Assembly: GCA_029959085.1 (NCBI GenBank)
Contig: JARWIR010000021.1
Location: 20,547,620 to 20,611,619 of the forward strand
Reading direction: 5' to 3'
DNA length: 64,000 bases
From: Nemophila menziesii
Taxonomy: Eukaryota > Streptophyta > Magnoliopsida > Boraginales > Hydrophyllaceae
Part shown: in pieces, positions 10,581 to 22,547 of the stretch
Layout of the letters: every line of letters begins with the position of its first letter
Numbering within the stretch: position 1 is the stretch's first letter
The notes under the pieces: model-generated
Told to the model about the DNA's origin: nothing
The model's database searches: none
What the model saw: the letters and a program-made list of their open reading frames with translations, nothing else
Program-made: the position numbers and the translations under genes

Positions 10581-12622
10581 ATAGATTGATTGATGTCTGA
10601 TTTGAGGGATCCATCTCCAATATCCCATTGTATGGAAGCAATGGTTAGTCACCCACGTGTAGGGCTCCTACAAGTAACTAACTAAGGATCAAGTTATTCT
10701 CTAGCTAAATCTATTCACTAAAATTCCAAATGAATATCGAATATATATTTCCTTTTTTAAACATGGGTATATATAGGAGTTCAATAAAACCCATTTACAT
10801 ATAGAGAGATTTTGTTGTATGATGGAGTTCTACCGTGAGGGAATACCCTCGGGTCCTCGTAAGGAATTTCATACAGTTGAAAATAGTCAATTTTATCATA
10901 AATGAGGCGCAGCGGTCTTTATTGGTGAAGGCTACAATAGTCATGTGGATCATTTGGTCTTGGCCGAAAAATTCTTGTATACTAGTTACTTTCTATCTTG
11001 TTAACCTTCGATTATTTTTATGCCTTGCACTAGGTTGGTCAAGTTGCCGATGAATAATTATTATCTTTCTTTTTTGTTAACAGGCCTTCGCGTTAAGGTG
11101 GCTCCCCTTATCTTGTGCTCTCTTTAGTTTTAAATGGTGTCAAATTCCTCATGTATCGCAAACTCGTATTTGATAGAGAATTAAGATTGGATTCTATATG
11201 TCATAATTTAGGGATACTATTTAATGATCCGGAAAATATATTTTCATGTATATAACCTATTTTATTTGAGGTTAATGTAGGCCCTCATTCTGTTCATGGG
11301 GGATTTATAATCTGACTTGCGTTTTATGTTGGTTGAGTTGAAGCTGATGAAAGATCAATCTAGTCATCTTCCCTTCTTTTTTTAGCCCCATCTACCTTGA
11401 TTCTTCAATTACTTTCTTCATCTCCATTGGTTTTAAGGTCAGTATGTGTCGTTCAAATGTCTGATATGCACATAGTTGATTATACTTATATAAATATCGA
11501 CTAAAGACTAGGCCTTGCGTGTTGTTTGTACTTCGAATAAATATTCATACTCATCAAATTTTAAGTCTCAGTATAGTAATCTCGTAGATGTTTATGGTTT
11601 TGATATTGTCTTTTCACGGGTATATATGTGAGTATTTTAATAAGGTGGGTTGTGAGTACCATTGTTAAAATAAATTTTTATGTGAGTACCAATGCATCAT
11701 TTACCGAGTATCCTAAATGATACTGATCATTCCTTGTAGAATTTTTCATTTTCACCTGATTTAATGTCATTGAATATTAAGCATAGATTTATTATATCCA
11801 CAAGCAGAACGACTTAATAATCATACATCATACAACATACTGTCTCATTATTTTTCGAGTGAAAAGCCATATGATTTTCCCATAACACACTTGGAAGTAT
11901 GTCAAATCATTTTGTATGATATCGGATGGTCTTTGCACAATGTCCTAAGATGATTGTCTTCTAAAGTAGTCAAACAAAAATTGAGTAAAACTGTTGGTCA
12001 TGATTAAATATGAGATTTCAAAATGAAGCGATATATTATACAAAATATAGTTTCATGCTTATCGTGCAGTAATGGTTGACACGATTTTGGCTGCAATCTA
12101 CATGTTAAGGTAATACAAGGCTATTTAGATATATGCGTATTGGTCATGTCTTGTAGGAAAATGTCAGATGATGTCTAACCCCTTTTTGTATAAAGCCAAT
12201 GGACTTGACAACGATGTTATTTTTTGTTGTGGGTTATCTGTTTGTCTGTTTTATCTCTTTAAAATATCTTGTAAGTCCGTACCCATTCCCATGATTCGCT
12301 CATCCTAGTTGGATACAAATATCCTTGTTGAACTAACTTCTTTTACACCAAAAGATACATGACACGTTATCGTTTCATACTTGGTCGTGTATCTTATCCA
12401 GCATTTCATGCCTTCCTCCTTTCTACACATGACAACAATGGTCGTTCATAAAATAATTTCTATAATTCTATCCCCTTCAAAAAAATTATCCTAACAGGGA
12501 TATTAATTAATTAGACTTCTTATTATAGTCGTGTAACGTTTCCTATTCGAGACACTAATTGTTTAAATACTCTATCTAGCTTTGTCGATCTTTTATTAGA
12601 TGTACCTGCTTCGTAGACTAGG
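10581..12622. other. Unit A left part, no confident gene
   Basis: Conserved in B, C and E but without a convincing frame. Short open stretches occur on both strands, for example one at 10835-11053 (+). The residues HFEISYLIMTNSFTQF on the minus strand near 12030 correspond to a 65-codon open stretch at 20913-21110 in unit B. Possibly the eroded continuation of the minus-strand relic. Confidence 0.4.
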
Positions 12623-14556
12623 TTAGTTGAGTTGGTATTTGGTGAAACTTGTAGTAACCTTTTTTTTCACCAAGATCCGAGCTCGAATCTGGGAATCTTT
12701 CTTTTCTCTCAAAACAAGTATGATTTTGATGGCTTCAAACATTACTAATATGTCATTTGCCATGGTCTGATACACAGATATCCCATTATTCCTAGCTAGA
12801 TAAGATTTAACCATATTCTTGGTCAAAATTTGAAAATCCTTTAATATATCAAATATTTTTTTATTACCTCATGGCAGCTTGGACTATGACCAGTTGGGCT
12901 TAATAATTGACATCACTATTTTTGGCTTGGAAATTCCATTTAAAAACAAAGCAAAATTCTCAATATTTCTATCAATGAGTACCAATCCTGCTATAATTCT
13001 TTTTTGACTCTCTATTTACCTTTATACTCCAACTTATAGTGTCATTTTCTTCTAAAACTTTTTTGGGATTATTAGGTATAGTGCCAACTATGTTTATGTC
13101 GACCAATGCATATGGCTTAATGCCTAATTGGACCTTTAAGGTGATGGCAATTCAGTAAGATTGATTGAAAATCTTACAAGTAATCCCAAAACTTAAGTTT
13201 TTAGAAGATTTGCTTTAGTGTAAGGTCGGTAGTACTCTGATCAGATGTACCTCAGAGTAGGGCTTAAGTTTCTGTTATAAATGTTCAAGGGATATGTCAA
13301 TCTTTTTGATCGTCCAATATCTTCCCTAGGCACTTTGTACTTTCTAACTAACGTAATACACATGTTGTTTGTCATTAAATTGACATAAAAGGATGATGAT
13401 ATTCGTAGTTATTACATGACAAGTACAAAGACAATATTTCTCCTACCATTGTTTTTGTTAATATAGGTGATGAACTAAAGTATTATTTTTAGTTAGAAAA
13501 CATCTTCCTATATAACTCGGTCCATTAGAAGTTATTTTGTTATCGAAAGGTTTTTAACCACACTAACCATATCTGATTTGGATATGAAACAAATTAAGTT
13601 TGCTACCAACCTCGTCAATGATTGAACTTGGTTTATTGTTTGAGGTTAATTATGTTGAGTATCGCTAGTATCTTGTTAGAATTAACCTTGACACTCAATG
13701 GATAAACATGAATCCTAAGAATTTTCCAAAAGTTACCCTGGAGATGCACTTATCCATCCTGAGTCAAGTCCCACACTTCTCATCATGACAAATGACTCGA
13801 TTAAATCAGGTAGGTGATCAACTAGCACATTAAACATATTTTTAATGCAAGTTTTCTTGTTAAGCATGATCTAAGTCTCAAAGATTCGGTAAACAATTTG
13901 TTGATATGTTGAATCAACATTCTTTATTTTAATGACAAAACTTTGTAGGATTAAAGATCTTTCTTTGCTATAAAGGCGGTATTTTAACCGTCCTCCTCGG
14001 CATCATATTTTAATTGTAGCTTTTGACATATACATGAAGGGTAATGAAGGATGACCAAACATTGATTTTATGATCTTGTTTTGTCTTTAAGAGGAGAAAG
14101 TTGTCCTTTGAGCACAATCGATTAAGGTTAGGACAAACTAAAAATTTCCTCCATGAACTATTTTTAATGCTCAACGAGTATAGAGTTGGCGCTCCATCAT
14201 GGATAGTGGGCATCCAAAATGTTGTGGGATTTTAATATTTGGGTTACCTCTTCCCGGATGACAATTTTATTTTCGTCCAACAAGTTCCTATTATATTGAG
14301 GGACGGGGTTGATGTCTAGATCGATAGTGTTCGCCATTATTTGCTTCGACCAGGAGGAGGTCATCTTGTAGAGTGTTTCGAAAATGTTTAGATAAGTATC
14401 GCAAACGAAAAGTGAGGCAAATGCTATTATCAAATCTTGTAGAGAACTATCAAACCCTCGCATTGAATCAACTAGTATTATGTCATATTTCTCTAAAGTA
14501 TTTTTGACCTCTTCAGCCCGACCAAGCTTGGTAGAATTTTCTTCTACATGTAACAA
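12623..14556 (-). pseudogene. Unidentified minus-strand coding relic, unit A
   Basis: Three open blocks on the minus strand look like pieces of one ancestral protein read in shifting frames: 14556-14197 (119 codons, includes GFDSSLQDLIIAFASLFV and MTSSWSKQIMANTIDLDINP), 14213-14010 (67 codons, overlapping the first by 17 nt in another frame) and 12826-12623 (67 codons, includes MVKSYLARNNGISVYQTMAN). The first has no ATG start. Between them are stops in all frames. I do not recognise the family. The composition is soluble and helical, with no signal peptide or membrane span. Copies recur in B, C, D and E with different breaks, so decay began before or during amplification. Confidence 0.5.
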
Positions 14557-15152
14557 AATTTTAATTCTTTACTTAATAATATATATTTTTTCAATCTCTT
14601 TGTTCTAGAAAAAGGAAGGGTGTATTTCTAGGTTACACATGCTAAATGAAACTTCTCACTCTGTAATGTTTTACTTGGACTAGTTAATATAAGATTTTTC
14701 TCCTTGAGAAAGCACTATGAATACAAGGATGAGTGAGTAAGGAATATAAGATTTTATGTTTTATTTCTATTAGAAATTTTTTTTGATCATTTTAGCTAGG
14801 TGTGACTTGCCTGACGTAACTGCTAACTTGGCCAAAGGTGATGGATATAGTTTAATTTACAACATATCCAAAATAACTAATCATATAAAGAAATAAAATC
14901 TAATTTTTTTTATTATAAATATTATTTTAAATTTAATTAATCAATACATATTAATAAGTAATATACCCAATGCTGGACCATATGATCAAATCATATTGTT
15001 TTCTTCTTTCTCACATATAAAGAGAATATAGGCTAATGTGTCCTAAAATATTCGCCTAAAGCCCATCAAATAATTAAATAATATTTTTATTTAAAAAAAC
15101 AATATTAATATTATCTAAATACATACATATCTTTATCATTAGCATCTCTATC
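14557..15152. other. Unit A spacer and candidate promoter region
   Basis: AT-rich. It ends in AAAGCCCATC (near 15060) followed about 90 bp later by a telo-box. No coding frame was recognised. Confidence 0.4.
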
Positions 15153-15161
15153 AAACCCTAA
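15153..15161 (+). promoter_or_regulatory. Telo-box AAACCCTAA, unit A
   Basis: AAACCCTAA followed by a pyrimidine-rich stretch (TTCCTCTC, then CTATTTTCTTTTACTATCTC) like a plant 5' leader. In plants this motif is common near transcription starts. It is about 780 bp upstream of the pre-SET exon. Equivalent sites are at 29692, 47077 and 61778; unit C has CAACCCTAA. Confidence 0.4.
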
Positions 15162-15938
15162 TTCCTCTCATGCGCCGCTATTTTCTTTTACTATCTCCAA
15201 CCTCTAACATATTCAACAATCTCATCTTCTCCCTTAGTATTTTAATTTTTAAATATGTTACATTCATCCTATTTTTTACAATCTCATCATCTTCCTACCT
15301 TCAATATCATGTTTTACCAATTACGAATCCATATCTCCATTCTACTAACAAAATGTAATCATCGCATCTCCTCTCAGATTGGTGTTCATGACATTTCATG
15401 TATGTATTTGTTGACATCCTTAATTTTTAAAATAATTTTGATTTCTTCTTCAGTGATCTTTGTAAAAATATTTATTTTTTACCAAAAATTGTACCTAACA
15501 ATTCTTTTATATATTATAAGCTCCGTGATTTGAAATCTGAAATTCGTAAGATGATTTTTTAAGTATATATTCGGAAGTTATGTAGATTTTAATTTTTTTT
15601 AAACCTGTTGTGAAAAATTATAATAAGACTAATCGAGACTCAGTCATCTTGTTGCATAAGTTGTAACACTTTCTAATGTTAAAAATTGCACAATGTAATG
15701 TATGTTTAATTTTTGGGTCAAAATATTTTGTTTTAATTAGATAAACTGAAATATAACATTACAAATAAAAAACTGTATAAGAAAAGAAACAAACCAATAT
15801 AGAAAATAAAACATATAAAAAGAAAACACTATAAGAAAAAACCAATGAACTTATCTTATGTCACATTTTTTGTAGAGTTTTGATAGGAATATGACACTTT
15901 TGTGCAAAGATTTATCATTTCCATTTATCATATAACAG

Positions 15939-16856
15939 GTTATTGACATAGCTAAAGGACAAGAAAGACTTGTTATCTCACTCGTAAATGAAGTAAATAG
16001 TGACTCTCCACCTTCATTTCATTACATACCTCAAAACATTTCATTACACACCTCAAAACGCGTATGTAAGTTACTCTTTAGCTAGTATAGGAGATAATAA
16101 TTGTTGCTCAGCTTGTTCTGGTGATTGTTTATCACTTTCAACACCTTGTGCTTGTGCACATGAAATGGGGAGAGATTTCACGTACACACCTGAAGGACTT
16201 GTAAAGGAGGAGTTTCTTAAGGAGTGTATCTCAATGAACCGTGACCCTGAAAAACATTGCCAATTCTTTTGTAAAGTATGCCCTCTCGAAAGGTCAAAAA
16301 CCGAGGATTCAATCGAACCTTGTAAAGAGAATTTAGTTAGGAAGTTTATAAAAGAATGTTGGTTAAAATGTGGTTGTAATAAACAATGTGGTAATCGCAT
16401 TGTGCAACGTGGAATTACCCAGAAGTTACAGGTAATATGTACATTTTGTTGTAACTATACTATTCTCTAACAAATTTAGTAATTTTATTATGTTTGTTTG
16501 TTTCATTTCAGGTGTTTATGACATCTGGAGGAAAAGGATGGGGGCTAGTAATCAAGCCACCACCAAGTTGATCTGCAGGTCACCAACTAAGCCTAGTCGC
16601 AATAATATATGAGCCAATAAATCAAGCCACAGCCTACGCCCATCTGAATGGTCATGCATATCATTTAAACAATGCTACTAGGACTAAGAAGGATCACATA
16701 AGGATGATGTTTGCCAAACACAAACGAAAAAACATTGGCAAAGCTCAAGCCTATTGTAACACTACCAATGGCCCAGTCAACCATTTCTCTCTCTTCCTTG
16801 GTTCAAACCATCATCGTACTCCTTCTGTCTACAACACTATGAATTCGACTAGATAA
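15939..16856 (+). pseudogene. SUVR-like pre-SET gene fragment fused to unrelated sequence, unit A
   Basis: First exon 15939-16431 lies between an acceptor (TATAACAG) and a donor (GTAATATG). It encodes VIDIAKGQERLVISLVNEVN, then the cysteine-rich pre-SET region: NNCCSACSGDCLSLSTPCAC, YTPEGLVKEEFLKECISMNR, CPLERSK, FIKECWLKCGCNKQCGNR. This pattern is that of plant SUVR1/2/4-type histone H3K9 methyltransferases, where the pre-SET cysteines bind three zinc ions. The second exon starts at 16512 after TTTCATTTCAG, keeps phase, encodes VFMTSGGKGWGL, and then leaves SUVR homology entirely; a TGA follows at about 16569. The catalytic SET domain and the N-terminal WIYLD region are absent. A local rearrangement near 16019-16060 also shifts the frame, so it cannot make the ancestral protein. 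Confidence 0.88.
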
Positions 16857-18644
16857 ATGGTAATGTAAATAGGTCTCCACCCTTAATATGTACTTGTCCT
16901 CAACTATATATAAGCATGGAATATGGTATGCATGTAATATGATAAAATAAATACAAATAATATTAACGCATCAAACTATAAATTATAAGAACAGTTTATT
17001 CAAGAGTTTTTTAAATTATGGTTAAATTTTATGTTGTATAAGAGTACCATTTTCTTACGCTAAGTTAGACACCATGTTTCTTCTTATTTAGCATTCTTTG
17101 TTTGTGTGAACTTAAGTTACTTTCTATTGTAAAGGGACATTATTTAAGCCATCCATTTAATTCATGAAAAAATATCAAAATATTTTAAATGTATCCCAAT
17201 TAATATAGATTGTGTTGGGTGAAATCGTTCCTTACTTAACTATGGGTCCCTAACTAGTAATGCATGCTATAAGAAATGACTAATAAATATGTTGAGAGTT
17301 AATATATGGACAACAATTGAACAAAAAAAATATGAATTACAATCCTAAATATATTAGTCCATTCTTTCTAATAAAAAAAGATTAAGATTTTACTTTTTAA
17401 AAACGTAAGAGTTTTTTGAGTCGAAGTAAAGCAAAAATGTAAGTGTTTTCCGAGTTAAAGTAAAGCAAAACCACATCTCTATAAAAATCAACAAAAACAA
17501 TTAAACACTTTTATAAACAAACCTATAACAATTTTCTGATAAAATAGTAGAAAGAAAAATATAACATGTATAATTAATGTACAAAATCACCTTAATACGA
17601 ATCAGCGTCCTTGTTCATGACTGGAGGCTCGATCTATTTATATGTTTTTTTAAGATACAAGAATAAAAGAAGAAGCTTGCGCATTTAATTTCAAACTTAC
17701 TGATATATCTCTCATTAATTCTCAATTTGGTTTCCCTAATGATACTCTTTGTATATGACACGTCTTTTTATATTTCATTGTGATACAATCATTCTCGACT
17801 CTTCATTGGTCTCATGTTAGTGCTAAAATACGTGTCTTTTTTACTAATAAATCTTTATACAATTAATAATTATTCTTAAAAAACAATTTTACTTTTCTTT
17901 CAAACATATCATATCTCTTATATAACGATGAAAAAAATTTCTACAAGAGTTCCATTTTCGACGAAAGAGAAAATCCTTATTTGAGTCGCAAATTATTTGT
18001 TGGGACATAGTTTAAGCATTTAACTAGATTTTTTTATTAACTTAAACTTTTAATCAACCAATTAATGAATTTAATATTCAAACTTTGTTTGTTTACATTA
18101 TCAAACAAGTATTTTCAAAACCAACTAAAATTGTTGAACTTATAATTTTATAGTAAAGAAACGCAGTCTATGAAATACGGATATGATGAATTATGTATTA
18201 TGAAGGATTAAGTGATATACTAATGGAAAAAAGACCAAAAGAATTCAATGTTATTCTGAATAATATTAAATATTTGATGAAAAATATATTTTATACATAT
18301 AGATATTAGTTTATTGTATTTAATAAGAGATTTTTTTATTGAAGCTGGGATTGTTTGTTTTTAAATATCTACATAATTCTGTACTCTCTTTAATAATCAT
18401 TTATTATTTTGCTACTTAATTAATGACCCAATACATTTACCCAATGAAAAGATATTTAATAACTATTTCATTTAATTAAATTTAAATATAATATTGTAGT
18501 AGTGCGAATTCAAAAGAAAATTTAATAAAGAAAGTACCTAGTGAGTGTAAAAAATATAACAAAGACTTTCTTCATATCCACAATCTTTTGTAAATGCAAA
18601 ATCGGCATGTGTATAATATTGATTAGAATAAAATTGTATATCTT

Positions 18645-18683
<39 letters not shown>

Positions 18684-19208
18684 TAAGATATATTATATGA
18701 AGAAAAAAAAGAATTGAAGCTTTTTTTTTAAAGATTCAATTTAATTGTTCTGAACAACTATCTGATATGCTAGATAAAAAATTACACTTTGCATAAGAGC
18801 CAGATCGCGACTTAACAAACATAATACGAAGAGAGTTAAAAGCGGAAATTTAGATAATGGTTATAGTTGGTGATCCTTTAAATATGTGAATTTCAAGAAA
18901 AGATATTATGTGTGGGTTTAAATCTGGAAAATATTGGTTTAGGGGTTGGTTGCAATATACTATGTAATTTATATGGATATAAAAAATTTACTTGAACCCA
19001 AACAAAGCCTAAAAAGTTTTAAAATAACCTAAACCGGAAAAATATATACTTATCTAACATTCTTCTAACCCAAGCCTATATATGTAAAACCTAACTAAAT
19101 TTTTAATTAGTTGCTCGGTTTAACACAAACAACTTGTCACTATTCATATATTGCTCATTTTTGAAAATTTATCATAACTAAAATATAATATTAAAGGGTA
19201 TCATTAAA
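16857..19208. other. Unit A right part, non-coding
   Basis: AT-rich sequence shared by all units, with no convincing frame. It contains the (AT)n tract at 18648-18680 and ends at the A/B junction, where the next unit restarts. Confidence 0.5.
18648..18680. repeat. (AT)n microsatellite, unit A
   Basis: Uninterrupted AT run of 33 nt. The same locus is 19 nt in unit B (33198-33216) and 41 nt in unit D (50573-50613). Confidence 0.95.
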
Positions 19209-19224
19209 TATAGTTTAAGAGTTT

Positions 19225-22200
19225 ATATACCATAAGTAGTTAGAACATGTATATATGTAATATAATTTATCAATTACGTGTTCATTTTGATAACATAATA
19301 GAATATTACTACATGTTTCTTTTATATATGTTAACTAATTTGTAACCGCTTTAACTCGAAACTAACACGAACTCATCCCATGTTTGAATTTTTTTAATTA
19401 CCTTAGGGTTAGTTCAACTAATATACTTCATGCGTCCATCAATTATTTATTTTCAACTTTTCACAGATATTAAGAAAACACAATAACTACATTCACCATT
19501 ACTAAAATACCTCACATAAAATATATATATTTTGTAAATATTCATTAAAAACATAAATTTAAATAACTTAAAAAAGATAATAGTGGAAAAAGTTTGGAAA
19601 AAATGTCTTTAGATTCTTAGTGGACAAATAGATTGATTGATGTCTGATTTGAGGGATCCATCTCCAATATCCCATTGAATGGAAGCAATGGTTAGTCACC
19701 CACAGGTGGGGCTCCTACAAGTAACTAACTAAGGGTCAAGTTATTCTCTGACTAAATCTATTCAATAAAATTCCAAATGAATAGCAAAGATATATTTCCT
19801 TTTTTTAAACATGGGTATATATAGGAGTTCAATAAACCTCATTTACATATAGAGAGATTTTGTTGTATGATGGAGTTCTATCGTGAGGGAATACCCTCGG
19901 GTCCTCGTAAGGAATTTCATACAGTTGAAAATAGTCAATTCTATCATAAATGAGGCGCAGCGGTCTTTATTGGGTAAAGGCTACAATAGTCATGTGGATT
20001 ATTTGGTCTTGGCCTAAAAATTCTTGTATACTAGTTACTTTCTATCTTGTTAACCTTCGATCATTTTTATGCCTTGCACTAGGTTGGTCAAGTTGCCGAT
20101 GAATAATTATTATCTTTCTTTTTTGTTAACAGGCCTTCACGTTAACGTGGCTCCCCTTATCTTGTGCTCTCTTTAGTTCTGAATGGTGTCAAATTCCTCA
20201 TGTATCGCAAACTCGTATTTGATAGAGAATTAAGATTGGATTCTATACCTCATAATTTAGGGATACTATTTAATCATCCGGAAAATATATTTTCATGTAT
20301 GTAACCTATTTTATCTGAGGTTAATGTAGGCCCTCATTTTGTTTATGGTGATTTATAATCTGACTTGCGTTTTATGGTGGTTGAGTTTAAGCTGATGAAA
20401 AATCAATCTAGTCATCTTCCCTTATTTTTTTAGCCCCATCTACCTTGATTCTTCAATTACTTTCTTCATCTCCATTGGTTTTAAGGTCAGTATGTGTCGT
20501 TCAAATGTCTGATATGCACACAGTTGATTATACTTATATAAATATCGACTAAAAACTAGGCCTTGCGTGTTGTTTGTGCTTTGAATAAAATTTTATACTC
20601 ATCAAACTTTAAGTCTTAGTATAGTAATCTCGTAGATGTTTATGGTTTTGATATTGTCTTTTTACGGGTATATATGTTAGTACTTTGATAAGGTGGGTTG
20701 TGAGTACCATTGTCAAAATAATTTTTTAGAGGGGAAAATAATTTTTTATGTGAGTAGCAATGCATCATTTACAGAGTATCCTAAGTGATACTGATCATTC
20801 CTTGTAGAATTTTTTATTTTCACCTGATTTAATGGCATTGAATATTAAGCATAGATTTATTTTATCCACAAGCAGAACGACTTAATAATCATACATCATA
20901 CAACATGATGTCTCATATTTTTCGAGTGAAAAGCCATATGATTTTCCCATAACACACTTGGAAGTATGTCAGATCATTTTGTATGATATCGGCTGGTCTT
21001 TGCACAATGTCCTCAGATGATTGTCCTCTAAAGTAGTCAAACATAAATTGATTAAAACCGTTGGTCATGATTAAATATGAGATTTCAAAACGAAGCGATA
21101 TATTATACAAAATATAGTTTCATACTTATCGTGCAGTAATGGTTGACACGAATTTTGCTGCAATCTACATGTTAAGATAATACAAGGCTATTTAGATATA
21201 TGCGTATTGGTCATGTCTTGTAGGATAGTGTCGGATGATGTCTAACCCCTTTTTGTATAAAGCCAATGGACTTGACAACGAGGTTATTTTTTGTTGTGGG
21301 TTATCTTTTTGTCTGTTTTATCTCTTTAAAATATCTTGTAAGTCCGTACCCATTCCCATGATTCGCTCATCCTAGTTGGATACAAATATCCTTGTTGAAC
21401 TAACTTCTTTTACACCGAAAGATACATGACACGTTATCGTTTCATACTTGGTCGTGTATCCTATCCTGCATTTCATGCCTTCCTCCTTTCTACACATGAC
21501 ACCAATGGTCGTTCATAAAATAATTTCTATAATTCTATCCCCGTCAAAAAAATTATCCTAACAGGGATATTAATTTATTATACTTTTTATTATAGTCGTG
21601 TAACGTTCCCTCTTCGAGACACTAATTGTTTAATAACTCTATCTAGCTTTGTCGATCTTTTATTAGATGTACCTGCTTCGTAGACTAGGTTAGTTGAGTT
21701 GGTATTTGGTGAAACTTGTAGTAACCTTCTTTTTCACCAAGATCCGAGCTCGAATCGGGGAACGTTTTCTTTTGTCTCATAACTTGTATGATTTTGATGG
21801 CTTCAAACATAACTAATATGTCATTTGCCATGGTCTGATAGATATCCTATTATTCCTAGCTAGATAAGATTTAACCATATTCTTGGCCAAAATTTGAGAA
21901 TCCTTTAATATATCAAATATTTTTTTATAACCTCATGGCAGCTTGGACGATGACCAGTTGGGCTTAATAATTGACATCACTATTTGTGGCTTGGAAATTC
22001 CATCTAAAAACAAAGCAAAATTCTCAATATTTCTATCAATGAGTACCAATCCTGCTATAATTCTTTTTTGACTCTCTATTTACCTTTATACTCCAACTTA
22101 TAGTGTCATTTTCTTCTAAAACTTTTTTGGGATTATTAGGTATAGTGCCGACTATGTTTATGTCGACCAATGCATATGGCTCAATGCCTAATTGGACCTT

Positions 22201-22544
22201 TAAGGTGATGGCAATTCAGTAAGATTGATTGAAAATTTTACAAGTAATCCCAAAGCTTAAGTTTTTAGAAGATTTGCTTTAGTGTAAGGTCGGTAGTACT
22301 CTGATCAGATGTGCCTCAAAGTAGGGCTTCAGTTTCTGTTATAAATGTTCAAGGGATATGTCAGTCTTTTTGATCATCCAATATCTTCCCTAGGCACTTT
22401 GTACTTTCTAACTAACGTAATACACATGTTGTTTGTCATAAAATTGACATAAAAGGATGATGATATTCGTAGTTATTATATGACAAGTACAAAGGCAATA
22501 TTTCTCCTATCATTGTTTTTGTTAATATAGGTGATGAACTAAAG
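19225..22544. other. Unit B left part up to the Harbinger
   Basis: Homologous to 9815-13480 of unit A. It contains the minus-strand open block 21110-20913 (65 codons) and a broken counterpart of the MVKSYLARNN block near 21700-21890. No intact gene. Confidence 0.5.
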
Positions 22545-22547
22545 TAA

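Larger units (their letters stand above)
9799..19208. repeat. Array unit A (about 9.4 kb)
   Basis: Begins at TATAGTTTAAGAGTTT (9799), which recurs at 19209, 33746 and 51142. It contains the minus-strand relic (12623-14556), a telo-box promoter-like stretch and the pre-SET chimera. It has an extra block of about 363 bp (10218-10580) missing from B, C and E, and no Harbinger. It is the first unit; sequence to its left is unrelated to the unit ends seen at the other junctions. Confidence 0.9.

Noticed and set aside
12623..14556. Minus-strand relic as an integrated RNA-virus nucleoprotein
   Set aside because: Considered because of the helical composition and the SYLARNNGISVY-type stretch, but I cannot match it to a family by eye, so no name is given.
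15170..15533. Overlapping open stretches repeated in all units (for example a 92-codon frame starting at 15255)
   Set aside because: T-rich leader-like sequence with hydrophobic, low-complexity translation and differing ends in each unit. No domain and no codon signal, so treated as non-coding.
16071..16400. 109-codon minus-strand open frame
   Set aside because: It is the antisense of the pre-SET exon; the plus strand has the recognisable cysteine motif.
9799..19208. The 9.4-kb unit as a Helitron or MULE that captured SUVR exons
   Set aside because: Unit ends lack TC...CTRR with a hairpin and lack long terminal inverted repeats. Head-to-tail tandem arrangement fits segmental duplication better.
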